64,000 nt of DNA from Mytilisepta virgata (Eukaryota; Mollusca; Bivalvia; Mytilida; Mytilidae): NCBI GenBank assembly GCA_028015205.1, contig CM051514.1, forward strand, positions 21,468,150 through 21,532,149, given 5' to 3'. This document shows positions 34,521 through 46,599 of this stretch, in pieces. Made by a program: the position numbers and the translations under genes. Under the pieces are notes generated by a model. The model ran no database searches, had not been told where the DNA came from, and saw only the letters and a list, made by a program, of their open reading frames with translations. Within the stretch, counting starts at the first letter, position 1; every line of letters starts with the position of its first letter.

Positions 34521-37500
34521 AATGAACGAATGAAAAAATTTATCTCAAATATCTTATCTTATCTTATTGCTGAAAAAATTACATAACAAAATACATTTTT
34601 GAATTTTAATATATTATGTAAAATCAATATTTTTTGGATAAAAAATGTATTTATCTCAGATTGCTGACAAAAATATATAGACAATAAGTAACATATTTCA
34701 TGTGTAATTTACTTTCGACTTTTTGATTTTGAAATAAATGTTTGTCCACCTGCAAAATATAATTAGCCCACACCTTGCTGTGATTAGAGCGGTAGGAAGT
34801 GTGAATAAGAGAAACTTATTTGCAGTTCTTACGAGGTGTGTTTGGGCCGAATTTTTCAACTAATAAGATTTCATTGATCCTGAATAGTTTAGTTATAAAT
34901 AATAATCCATTGATTAGTAAAAAAAAGTATGGAATGAATTAATAAATATATGCATATTTTCAAAGGTATTATGTATTACGCAGATAAATTTTAAATCGTA
35001 TTTTAAATATAGAAAATGATATTATCTTTCATGTATTTTGGTGTTGAATATCTTTTTTTCATTTGATTCTTTTACATCAAATATTTCATAAATGAAGGGG
35101 CTGGATGGATTAAATCCAATTATAAAATCTGTAAATGTACACGGTAAAAAAAATTCAAGCAAAGTATTAATACTTTGTTACCTGTTTCTCACCAAGTAAA
35201 TATAAAAATTGATGTTCCTTAAGATTAAAGAGAAAATTATTCGTTAATTTTAAGAATTTTCACTCTTTTATGATTAATTAGGATATATCTGAGGTAGATG
35301 TACAGGTAAATACGCATGGGCCTCTTAATACCTTAGATGTTGTTTTAGTCCAACAGTAAGCTAACATTAAGAGCCACGTGTCGTTTTACACCTTTTTACA
35401 TGATGTACGTTCATTTGACACATGCTGACACCTAAGCTTGTTCTTTTAGAATTAATTCCCTGTCAATAAACTTACTTCAGCCTTAAGAATTTTTGAAACC
35501 TAATTAATTAATTAATTAATTGTTCACCATATATCTCTCATAACTCTTTTCAGAGTGGCTCTTGTATGTTTTATGATATTGTTCTATTAACTATTTGTAT
35601 GTTTTATATAATGAAGAGGTGAGACTTAAATAAAATATTGTCTTGTCTTGTCTTGTCTATATTATGATAACATTAAATATTTAATATATAATGAAAGCAA
35701 ATTGATTTTAAGAAACTCAGTCATTACTATGTTTTAATGCCTTTACATTTTCCGTTCAAAAGTTGACAAAAATTTATATAAATATCTAAGGCTCTTCCTT
35801 TTGATCCAGAGGTTACCCTTAGCTCAGTTTGGATTCCTGTTTGTTTTAATTATTTTTGTTTTTGATGGTTGTGCTTATTAATTCATCATTATATCTTTAA
35901 AGTCTAAGTTCTAGGGAAAATTTCCAAAACATATTGTAAACATTACCCCTAGATAAGACAGTTTTGGTGTGTTTTATTGATAAATTCAATAAGGTATTCA
36001 TCAGGGATCTAAAGATAATGTGATATGAGCGATCTGCGGAGGCCAGCCATTTTTTCTAAAGTCGTAAATCAAAAGTTGCATATCATGGGCGAATGTAGGA
36101 CGTTTTGGCCAACGGACGTTTCGGCCTAGGACATTTCTGACAACGGACGTTTCGGCCAAATTTTATATATTCAAGCAAATTAAACAAAATTAGTAATATT
36201 AATTTAATGCAATTATATTTAATTTTTTTCAATTATAATTGAAAATAATTATTTTAAATATTGTGTGATTTTAATTATTTTTCAATCCACTTGATATTTA
36301 AAAATTTGATAATAGGGGAAATAATTCATTATTCTAACTAACAAATTTCTCAAAACTGATCATTATTATTAATTAGCAGTAGATAAAGGTGATTAATATC
36401 AATTGAGTAAATGGCCAAAACCAAGAGCAAACATCAAAAGCAACCACCACCTTATATCTATCGTTTAAATATATATTTTAAAACTTTACTCATATTGTGT
36501 ATGGCTTCTTTTGCTTAAACATACACAAGCTCAGCAAAAACTGTCCTAGGTTAAACAATATAAACTTCATAAAAAATGTCCGAAATGTTCTAGATATCAC
36601 AATATAAATGTACTGGCCGTAACGTCCACGCACCGTCATGGGCATATATTTTCAAAATGACTTGCAGAGCGACGAGAATTTATTGGTAAATGTTAACTTT
36701 ACTTCAACGATCATAAGTATTATTTTTTGTTTAATCTTACAACTACCTGGAATTCAATATTTCCTTTGCGTCCTTTTTCATAAACAATAATAGAATAGTA
36801 ATAACATTTTAAAAAATTGGTTTAGTCGATTTTATTACATTTCGGTCGTTAGTATTTGAAAAATATGTCAATTTTGTATATTTCGTGAAAGTAGTTTTTA
36901 AAAGGATCGGTATATAGCGCCGCAGACAATTGATCGAAGTTTGAGGTTTCTCCAAAAATTATATACTGATGCTTATATATATTATAGTTTTTTCACATAA
37001 AGTGAGAATAATTACTTCAACGAGTTAGGCAAAAAAGCGTATTTCAACAAGATCTAACATTTCGCTTGTTAAAGATCAAACTGCCTCTTCAATTCTATGA
37101 GTGATTTTTGCTACAAATTGTGTGTCAAGGTAATTTGTTATATGGAGAATCAAATGAGTGAAAAAAATTATTGGGTCACCGCACTTGTTTTGTCTCCATA
37201 CACACTTTAATTTCGTGTGTTTTCTCTATATTGCTGATTTGTGGTACTATTTGCAAATAAACATGTTTTCGAAAAATAGTTGGAACACAGACACAATTTT
37301 TTGACATGATGAACACACTATTCCAATGTTTTGTTGAACATGCTTATAAGTTTCAAAAAATAGTATTGATAATTAAAAATAGTATTTTATTTACTTCCCG
37401 CCAAAAAATAACTAAGAAACGTGAAAACATTTTCCGCTTTACAAAAAATGTGTAGATGATTTTTTTTCCCATATTTGTTATATACTCTCAATTTGTATTG

Positions 37501-39460
37501 TAAAGACAGCATGCCTCCGGCTTTTTTAAGGATCTACATTCGATTCTAATGCTGTTAATTTAATGGAATTGTAAGAAAACAGTTATCCTCTCTTTGTACA
37601 ATAGACTTGACGTTATCAATTTTCCCGCGATTTCTCCATCAGCTTTCGACGTCGTGAGGAAAACTTAAACATGCTTTTATTCCTCAAATAGAAAAATGTT
37701 ACAATAAACAATCTGTAATACCACATGTACAACATTTACTTTTTATCTATAATGTATTTCAGACATTATCAAATCAAGATGATGCATATTCGGATGTTTA
37801 CTGAATTATTTATTTCGCCTATTTCTCTCTGACTTTTATAGAAAAAATGTATATAGCATGGGCAAATATTTATATGATTGTCGGACGTCAAATTCATTGT
37901 TTATATGTTTGATATTTGTTCCCATAAAACTACCTTAAAATCTAGCATTTGTATGCAAGGCCATTAATGTTTATCGTAAAATAACCCTTTTGATTTTTGT
38001 GCGAACATATGCAAACATAAGAAAAATATTGAGTTGATAATCTTTTACTGCAAAGTGGTTTCGAGATTGAACGAAAGTTGATACTACATGCAACAAATGT
38101 GCATTTAAGAAATACATCATATTTGTGATATTATATATCTTTTTTCTGACAAAAATGTCCTGGTTTATTTTTTTTCAAAATTTTCCTTTCAAATTGTACT
38201 AAATAAAAAAAAAACAGCTCAATTAATTTTACGGCATTTGTAATATTTACCGTAAAACAGAATGTTTTTAGTTTCATCATCAGATACATAGATAATTTCA
38301 CTTATTTTCTAAAATAATACGAAAAACCTTTTCCTGTGTGTATGACGGACGTCGTATCGGAAAGGTTAATTGCGCGAAACACAATGCAGCAGTCTACCGC
38401 TTTTCGACTAGAAGAAATCAACGTCATAGAACATTTAAGTCATAATGCCGTTGCACTTGCTTGTGTGCAGAAACAATAGGGATTTTTTTCTTTAAATAAA
38501 TTGATAAAGCAAAGAACATGGATATGATAAACAATCATTTAATAGTTTAGTTTATGGCTTTACTGAGGTGATTGACAGGTGTGTCATTGGTAATCATAAA
38601 TGGTGTGTTCCCTGCACGCCAACATTTTTATAACAACATGATCATTATGCAATATTGTTTCAAAAATTATATTGGGCCCTCAAAGGTTTCTTACTTGTTG
38701 CGAATTATACATTTATCATGTTTATAATAAAACACAGATTAATAAACATGTAATACAATTTTTTTTTAAATTGTGCATCCAGCATACAGTCTTGAACTCT
38801 TAAACGTGTACCATTATCCATACCAATTTTTAACAAATCAAACTAGAATAGCGGCAGCATAAACATTCGGAAGGTAAAGGCATGTTTATGCACTTAGAGC
38901 ATTCGCACACGTTTGAATTATTTTAGCGTACATTTTCTTCTATTTCACGTTGTCTAATTTAATTTGACTGTTCAATTTCAGCCAGTTCTTCGGTATATTC
39001 AGGTTTATATTTGAATGCTATGATTCCTTGTTCATAAAGTCTGATTCGTCATGAAGAGCGAAAAGGTTTCGTTATCTGAACCAGAAGTTGACATTTTGAA
39101 ATTTGTATTCTAGTTACACCGAGGCAGTCATTTACCCCAATTTTATACAACATTGATTGCTTCATCGGTTAATTGCCACTTATTAAGTTCACATCGTTGG
39201 TACGTAAATTTAATTATTTCAATTATTGCTTGATCAAAGATGAATGCAATCTAAGTTGCTAGTAAATAATTCGAACTTTTCACGTTTATTACAAATACTC
39301 TTGTCCAAGCTTTGCCTCTTGTGAACTGCAATTAAGTTCATCTACCTAACTGCAAGATACTTTCACACCTCTGGTAATTGTTTTGTTCAGGTGGATACTG
39401 TCATAAAAACTGATTAAATAAACTAACATTTTAAATTCGAAGACATCTATTTGTAATTCA
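34520..39460. other. Long AT-rich gene-free stretch
   Basis: No reading frame with recognisable coding character in almost 5 kb. Landmarks are a (TCTTA)n-like run near 34550; a LINE-like 3' tail ending in (TCTTG)n at 35620-35658, preceded by AATAAAATATTG; an (AATT)n run at about 35500-35521; and a short repeat of ACGTTTCGGCC (about 36115, 36147; variant near 36100) at 36090-36156. Confidence 0.5.
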
Positions 39461-40990
39461 TGGAATTAAAAGGAACAGGAACCTGCTGACACACTTTCAG
39501 AATGGGTGACGGCTATTAGGTCAATGATACAAATCCGAATTAAAAACCTTCACGGGTCTATGAGCACTAAAGCTAAATCCATCTTTAAAGACCCTAAGGT
39601 TGTGAAACCTTGACTCACCTCCATGACAAATATGTAGTTGTCCCAGCTGACAAAGCCCCGAATAACATCGTTTTTATCTGCAAGAACTATTATTTTGAGT
39701 GTCTTAGAAACGAATTGGGAATAAACAACACTGCAGGTAACCCAACTTATACACCGACCACACTCACTAAGCAGGAAGTCCTTGATATCCACAAAACCGT
39801 TCTTCATTCCTTTGGCATTTCTACAAAAGGTGAAGAAATGGACCTTCCTGGTCCTTATTGGATTCCTAAACTACATAAGAATCCCTTTAGAGAAGGTACA
39901 TTGCTTGGTCAGCTAATTGCTCTACACAACCTCTTTCAAAGATTTTAACATTCATATTGACATGTATTAAAGAGGGCCTTCAGAATTACTGTGAAACATC
40001 ATATTCCACCATTGGCGTCAGTCAGATGTGGATTCTTAATATAAAATAACAATCCAAAGATACTAATATTAGATACTGTAAACTCCAAAAATTTACTTCA
40101 ATATCTAAAATGAAAATCTTTGGTTACATGCAACAGCATAAACACATTCGACGTCTCTACACTCTACACTACCATACCACATTCTCAATTAAAAGATCGC
40201 TTAAAGCAACTAGTTCATCAATGTTTTTTCAAGAAAAATAGGACACGCAGATATAAATTTCTTGTTCTAGGTAGAGAAAAGGGTTATTTCGTGAAGAACC
40301 ACTCTGATTCTGACAAAAAGTATTCTGAAGATGAAATTACAAACATGTTAGATTTTCTCATAGACAACATATTCGTTGAATTTGGCGGTCTAATTATAGA
40401 ATAATCGGCATTCCTATGGGAACCAACTGTGCTCCTCTCCTCGACGATCTTTTTCTGTACTCATATGAAGCGGACTTCATTCAAGGGTTACTACATTGTA
40501 CGTGAAAACAAAAAGAAACTAGCCCAATCCTTTAATTTCACTTTTTCGTTTTATAGATGATGTGTTGTCGTTAACTAACGACAAATTCCAAGACTTTCTA
40601 CACCTTATCTACCCCTTTGAGCTTGAAATTAAGGATACATACTTGGATTTGTTTCTTGAAATAGACTATGAGGGGCATTTGAAGACAAAACCTTATGACA
40701 AACGTGATGACTTCAACTTTCCTATTGTTAATTTTCCTTCTTGTGTAGCAATATACCAGCATCGCCTTATATGGCGTCTTCGTTTCTCAGCTTATCTGAT
40801 TTTCAAGGGCATGCGTGAATTTCGACAAAGAGGATTTCTGCTGTCACAAAAGCTTCTTAACCAGGATTTTATCAGGGATAAGTTGATGTCATCACTTAGG
40901 AAATGTTACGGTCGTCATCACGAATTGATTGACCATTACAGTGTTCCAATATCTAAGATGATGTTGGACCTGTTCCGACTGTCGTAACCA
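39460..40990 (+). pseudogene. Penelope-like reverse transcriptase, frameshifted
   Basis: Plus-strand fragments: 39530-39940 with KYVVVPADKAPNNIVFICK and LPGPYWIPKLHKNPF; 40120-40404 with FDVSTLYTTIPHSQLKDRL (RT motif A, Asp near 40150) and SEDEITNMLDFLIDNIFVEF; a frameshifted motif B (GIPMGTNCAPLL) at about 40410-40445; motif C FIDDVLS with the catalytic Asp pair at 40556-40561; then LEIKDTYLDLFLEIDYEG and FNFPIVNF to a stop at 40987. The LYTxIP and PKLHK motifs are those of Penelope-like elements. No GIY-YIG endonuclease is seen. At least three frame breaks and a gap at about 39945-40100 make it non-functional. Confidence 0.7.
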
Positions 40991-41345
40991 TTCATGTGCC
41001 TCCACCGATTTTTGACTTCCCCCGGATTGACTTTGTTGAACTTCACGACGGGTGCCGTATACGGAGCAGGAACTGCTTACCGTTCCGGAGCACCAGGGTC
41101 CACTCCTGGTTTTTATAGGAGTTCGTGTTGTTCTTTGTTGTTTAGTTTTCCGTGTTTATTTATTGTGCTTGTGGTTCATTTGTCTCCCCGGGTTTGTCTG
41201 TTCAATGCATTACGTTTTTTTTGTTTTTTTTGCTACTTAGGTATATTTATCCTTTTTAGTATGCACTATTATTTTTATTGCTCCTTAGGTATATTTATCC
41301 TTTTAGTATGCACTATTAATACATATATCTGTATAAAATATCTCT
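40990..41345 (+). mobile_element. 3' region of the Penelope-like element
   Basis: Directly follows the RT. Contains GAACTGCTTACCGTTCCGGA and an in-frame peptide TAYRSGAPGSTPGFY, then a T-rich tail. Near 41229-41317 a 44-bp unit with TTAGGTATATTTATCCTTTT and TAGTATGCACTATTA is tandemly duplicated. Related sequence is found at 23310-23600, 45300-45550 (inverted) and 50930-51050. Confidence 0.65.
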
Positions 41346-41557
41346 TGGATATAATGTAAATAGAAAGGGAAACATGCAATGAATTAATATTTCTTAATTC
41401 GATTTTTTAGCTGATATGTTTATATTCCACAACCTATGTATTTGAAAATTGCATATTATGATCTTTATATTGTCAGCAATTTGAGACATATAAATTTTTT
41501 TCAGTTCATTTATTTCTATTTAATAACAGATTATGTTTTTTTCTATTGAATATTTTT

Positions 41558-41720
41558 AATCTTAACAGGCAAGAAAAACGTTGGATCAGTCAAACATTGT
41601 CTGACATAAATAAAATACACCTGTTACAACTTGAAAAACGTTGTCATAAATAGGATTCTTCTGCCACAACCCCTTTGGAGTGTTGTAACAGTAGTATTGT
41701 TTTTGTCACAATAAAATCAG
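41558..41720 (-). repeat. Right member of the 7-kb-spaced inverted repeat
   Basis: Reverse-complement relative of 34385-34520. TTGTCATAAA and CTTGAAAAACGTTG elements recur within it. Confidence 0.5.
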
Positions 41721-42476
41721 TCATTCAGAACTATTTCGGAAATGTTCAGTTATGAACAAGCAATATATTTAAATTTTAATTTACATCCTTTTTTATCTAT
41801 CCGGTCGTTAAAACAACATCCACACGGCAAATCTTGCCGTGGAAACAATAATTTAAGGAAAAAATGGATTTTCAATGACCTGTAACTGAACATTAATCAC
41901 CATCTTGTCATCAATGATCTTACCTCTGGTCTTTCACACTTATTTGTCACGTACGACAATCAAAAATTATGTTCGAGTTACTGAGAGTACACTACATTAA
42001 ATTACTGTTGTACGGACCAGAAAATGAGTTCGAGAATTCGAGAAATCGGTGTTCGAAAAATTGAGAGTTAATTTTCATAGACATAATGGAAAAAATGACC
42101 GGACTTTTGTAAAGGGTCAAGACATCCATTCTGTTCGAGCGACCCGAGTTCGAGCCACCGAGATTCTACTGTATTTAACCAAGTTCTATGATGGCGGCAA
42201 TCTGTGATGACGGATCGGCAACAAAATAGCAACACTTGGTCAGCACCTCTATGAGGGGCGGGAATAAAATTTTTTGCGATTCAAAAAACAATTATTTGCC
42301 GCCAAACCCTCCCTCGCTCGGAGATATAATCACTGCTCCCTCAGGAGGAAAACAGACTTCATGATTATTCAAATACCCCAATTCCAACATCAGGATAAAT
42401 TTATAATGTCATATATATTTGCATACTGTAACCAACTTTGTGACATTACAAAAATAGACATGCGCACATATATATA
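41720..42476. other. Noncoding stretch with a possible pogo-like MITE end and a dispersed repeat
   Basis: TCGAGCCACCGAGATTCTAC, ending in TGTA at about 42174, resembles the terminal repeat of pogo/Tigger-type elements, and GTTCGA-containing sequence recurs at 41972-42130. A clear opposite end was not found. 42175-42255 is a copy of the GACGGATCGGCAACAAA repeat. Confidence 0.35.
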
Positions 42477-43404
42477 GTTCAGTCAATCAAGCAAAAATTG
42501 ACCCTAACCTCAAACTAATTGCAACAGGAGAAATTAATGGTTTTGGTGTGTTAGGAAATGTACCACTATTAACCAAGAAAAAAAAATGAAATGAATGCAA
42601 GCAGATAGAATTACAGCTGAAAGAAATCTCCTATGGGAATATATATTGAATAAGGGAGGTAACTATGTAAAACTGCTTGAAATTTGGCCAAAACCACAAC
42701 ATAATAATAATTACTGTTTTTCTTGCACAAAATGTTTGCCAAAGTACATGTTCGGATTTAAAAAAGGATGAAACTAATTATTGTAACAGTTTTGGTATTT
42801 TAATTCAAGTTTTGAATTAGATTTTCTCTTCCTTAGATCCCTCATTTCAAACATAAATTAGTATATCAAGTTTATGAAGTCAAATTGTGCTGAGAATAAA
42901 AGTAGTACTTACACTTTTTGTGGTTTTAAACATTCTTTTAACCAAATATAAATTATTGATATATAATAAAAACGGACAATCATCAACAGATATTTTAACT
43001 ATTTTTTTCACAATCGCCACACGGTTCAAAGTAATCAATTTCTGCGATACTAAACATGTCAATAACATCAAACTATAAATAAAATTATGGATATTCCTGT
43101 ATTATAAAAAGCAGAATATATAACTAAGTTAAATTAAGCTAATTTAGTCCATGGAAGTATCTTTCTTAACAACATTTGGACAAGCAGATTTTAAAGAAAA
43201 AGACAAAACCTTGTTTTAACAAGAGTTACCTCCCATGTTCCACTGAAAATCCCATAGGAGATTTGAAAGTCTAATTTTGAAGTATCCCGTGGTCCGAATT
43301 TCATGGACTTTTTTTTGTTTTTATTTAGGATATACTTAAGCAATTCAGATTAAAAATATCTTCTTTTGCGATTAGTTTGAGGTCAAATTTTATTTTGACT
43401 GGAC
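42477..43404. mobile_element. 928-bp TA-flanked inverted-repeat element (MITE-like)
   Basis: The left end GTTCAGTCAATCAAGC and the reverse complement of the right end GTCCAGTCAAAATAAA pair, followed in both by TTGACC-like sequence and CCTCAAACTAAT(T/C)GC. Further in, AATCTCCTATGGGA and GGGAGGTAACT also pair, so imperfect arms reach about 200 bp. TA dinucleotides at 42475-42476 and 43405-43406 flank the element, as for Tc1/mariner-type insertion. The middle carries no recognisable transposase. Confidence 0.7.
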
Positions 43405-43409
43405 TAATA

Positions 43410-45290
43410 GGTATCCCATGATTAGCCACACTAGAAGGCTAGCTATACTATTATTATAGAAATATTAGATTGACCAAAACATTTGAATAAAACAATATAC
43501 TAAAATAAGGATAGAGTGTGAAACCTCCCGGAACTTGTGTACACGGACTTATTTAAAGTAAAAATTTAACTAACAATAGAATATTTACAACATGCACAGT
43601 GGCATGGTTCAAAGTTATTGTTTATGAAATGGTATTCCCTCAAATGTTAGTGTGAATTTTATAAGGCCAACAATCAGAGTAACAATTATTGTTTTGATTC
43701 TGATGGTAAAAGGCATGATAACAGAACTATGTCAATTTATATGTAACTCTAGCAATTGTTTCAGGTTAATATTTATGTTCTGGATAAAAATGAACAATAT
43801 AATGACCAAATGAGGGATATCTACGAATTTACACCAAAGATGGAGTTTCATAATCAAGCAGAATTTCTTCAGGTTTGTGCATTAATTAGAGTAAATATAT
43901 TAGTAAATTGTTTTTCATATCTTTCTCAAGTATTTTCACCTGTCCCCGGCACTAATTGGTGATTTTAAATTCTGTAAAAAAGCACCAGATATTTTTCATT
44001 TAACTGAGATCATATATGATCTTGTGGCGATGCCGTCTTGATGGAAGTTATTTAATTCGATTTTTAAATTAATGTAAAATGAACCTGGACATAAAACTTG
44101 CGTGGAAAAACGTTCATAGTTTTACTCCCTTATAATAGTTTGGTATTGAATCGTAATGTTACTCAAGATCCGTCAGATAACTTCTATGGAAGTGCTGATC
44201 TTGTAGAAAAGGTAACCAAAGCTTATATAATTATTGGTGCCTTAGTCTATTTTTTTATGGATTGTCTATAGACTGAACCAACGACACGTCAACACATCGG
44301 AGCTGTAGGTGATGTAAATGACATGAAGTCTTACATCATGATACATACAAGAACATTTGATCATATGTTTATTGTGCAAAAAATGATAACACTACCAAAT
44401 TTAGTATTCCAGCATTTGTTTTCTTATTGAATTTGAATTATTGGAATTTGGTACACGTATGCCGTATTTAGATATACTGCGTCTATTTTAAGCAAGATAT
44501 GACGGGATTTGTAAGCTGCTACATGAGTAAAGTAAATAGTTTCAAAACCCAAAAGTACAATGTACAACATTTAAAACTTTGTCTTTTCATTGGATTTGAA
44601 ATTTATTGACTTTTCCTACTGTTTCGTCGCTTCTATATTCTTTTGTCGATATCTAAAATATATGATAATATATAAAACTTCAGTTGAAATTTTCATTTTG
44701 ATTTCTGTATAATAAACATTAAGGATTATGTTTATGTGAAGATGTCAGCAAACTCTACCTCTAAAGCTTAAATTTCAGGCCAAATGGTTCATGATCATGA
44801 CAAAACTTGTTATTTTTTCATGAAAATGCCCGTAACAAGATAACAGTGGCATAACATTAAAAGAAAAATATATACATGACATGAAACAAAAATCGTCTGT
44901 TATAGTTTAATTTGATTAAGTATTGGGTGAAACTGAGTAAACTGGTATGTCTTTGTATCAATCATCTTCGGGAGGGCGAGCTTTCAATAATAATCTGAAA
45001 ACGAATAAATATAATCGTCATTCTTTGTATGAAACGAAAGTGAACATGGTACATTACACTGACCTGTATACTATTTAAGTAATTGTAAACGAATACAGAG
45101 AATATATGCAAGAAAATCAAATAAAAAACTAAAACAAGAAAATACAAAAACTAAGGCACAAAAATAAGAGATATTTCTGGGTAATAATTGTTATTATGAC
45201 GCAGAAAGATAGCACAAATTCATATTACAGCTAAAAGCTTTTTATTCCTTAAAATTAAGTCAACGCTGTTTCATTTTCTAACGTTTTAAC
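43410..45290. other. Mostly noncoding; one candidate exon
   Basis: Apart from the candidate exon at 43765-43872, listed separately, there is no clear gene. A second open stretch on the plus strand at 44105-44213 ends in a possible donor (GAAAAG|GTAACC) but has no obvious acceptor. Confidence 0.3.
43765..43872 (+). CDS. Candidate isolated internal exon, unknown protein
   Basis: A 108-base open stretch (36 codons, phase 0) is bounded by TTGTTTCAG on the left and CAG|GTTTGT on the right, both good splice signals. The translation contains VNIYVLDKNEQYNDQ, IYEFTPKMEFHNQAEF, with balanced amino acid use unlike the low-complexity frames around it. No partner exons were established and the family is not recognised. 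It could be an exon of a gene with large introns, a relic exon, or chance. Confidence 0.3.
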
Positions 45291-45299
45291 CGTTTGAAG

Positions 45300-45550
45300 T
45301 AAAGTCACGAAATACCAAAGGGATATTCGAAGGAGAGAAAATTTGTAACAACTGACAAACACTGGAGAACAAAGAAGACAAGACCAAAACAATACATGCA
45401 ACACAATTAAAAACTAAAAACATATGAACAACATGGACCCCACCAAAAAACCGGGGGTAGACTCAGGTGCTCCTGAAGAGTAAGCAGTCTCTGCTTCCGG
45501 CAGGACATCTGCCATGCTGTCCATGTCAAATCCGGTATGAGGAAGGGATA
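45300..45550 (-). mobile_element. Inverted copy of the Penelope-associated 3' repeat
   Basis: Reverse complement carries ACTGCTTACTCTTCAGGAGC and GAGTCTACCCCCGGTTTTTT, close to 23330-23440, and the upstream ACCGGATTTGACATGGACAG also matches 23340-23360. No RT nearby. Flanked by unrelated sequence. Confidence 0.65.
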
Positions 45551-45559
45551 ATATGAGTG

Positions 45560-46270
45560 GAATTTGAAATATTTTATCTATTTTTGTTTCGTTTTGATTT
45601 ATGCTGAAAAAAAGCGTCGATATTAAAGATAATGGGTAGATTTTTGGAAAGTAAAGTATATTCCCCAGGAATAGGTCTGTCCGTTTTGGTCACGTGTTTA
45701 TCAGTATGTACCTACTGTATCTAAAGATTAAATAATAATGTAAAAGATTAAACGGATATTCAAATTTAAACTTAAACCATGATAAAGGATCAAAGGTACC
45801 ATATCGTGTCCCGGTCGAATCCTGAAAATAACAGTTCGCTGTTCAGGGAAATCCTTTGCATTTAGCGAACTGAGATTGTTGACTTCTATTCTCAGTATTA
45901 TCATTTTACGTTCAACAGAGGCATTGATTTGGAGGATTATGATATAAAAACACGGAATATTAAAGTTATTTTTTCTACACTTTTTGTATATTTTTTTTAT
46001 TCCTTTAATGATTACATTCAGCTAATGAGTAATCCGAAAATGAAAAGAAGAGTCTTAAAAAAATATTTATACTACATGTATATTATAACCCATTTTCACT
46101 TAAAAAGATAAACAATCTTGCAATTTTACATGAACTGCAGTTGAAACTGGGTAACCAAATTTTGATTTTGTTTATTTCAATGCGTATTCACACTCATTTA
46201 ATAAGATATGCTGTAATATTAAATAAAAAATTTCCTCTACTTATAATCTGAAAAGAATTATTAAATCATC
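45560..46270. other. Noncoding stretch downstream of the pseudogene
   Basis: No gene supported. It would contain the intron and terminal exon region of the minus-strand glycine-rich pseudogene; I could not identify a matching last exon. Confidence 0.3.
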
Positions 46271-46278
46271 ATGAATAC

Positions 46279-46591
46279 CTTTCTTTTTGTCATAACTGCT
46301 ATAACCACCTCCAATGCCAATGTCGTAATCGTAACCACCTCCAACTCCTATACCATAACCAGCTCCTCCTCCGAGGCCATAACTACCCCAAGCACACCTC
46401 CACTTCCAAATCCTAAGTATCCCGAAGACCTAGAGAACCTTCAATTCCTATATCATATCCCCCTACTATGACTGGTGTCAATACAACTCGTGGAACGATT
46501 CCACCCTTTTTACAAAGGCTGATATGAGATCATGGCAGACAGACATGAAGATCATGGCACATAGCTTCATGTTGAATAAGGTATTTGAATA
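46279..46591 (-). pseudogene. Shematrin-like glycine-rich gene, minus-strand paralogue with frameshifts
   Basis: On the minus strand a splice acceptor (TTCTTTCAG, ending 46592) precedes TATTCAAATACCTTATTCAAC and an ATG at 46570, the same leader as the intact genes. The start encodes MKLCAMIFMSVC, then a changed signal region. After TCAGCC a one-base deletion in the Val-Lys-Lys-Gly segment shifts frame. Two further shifts follow, near the GSLGL and the GVLGG parts. In the three resulting frames PVIVGGYDIG, YLGFGSGGVLG and GYGIGVGGGYDYDIGIGGGY are readable, and a donor (AAAG|GTATTC) lies at 46278. It is a clear homologue disabled by indels, unless the assembly has errors. Its promoter probably lies at 47814-47885. 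Confidence 0.75.
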
Positions 46592-46599
46592 CTGAAAGA

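Noticed and set aside
39550..39807. Minus-strand 85-codon frame
   Set aside because: Antisense of the Penelope-like RT fragment.
46271..46471. Plus-strand frame with Thr/Ser-rich sequence
   Set aside because: Antisense of the minus-strand glycine-rich pseudogene.
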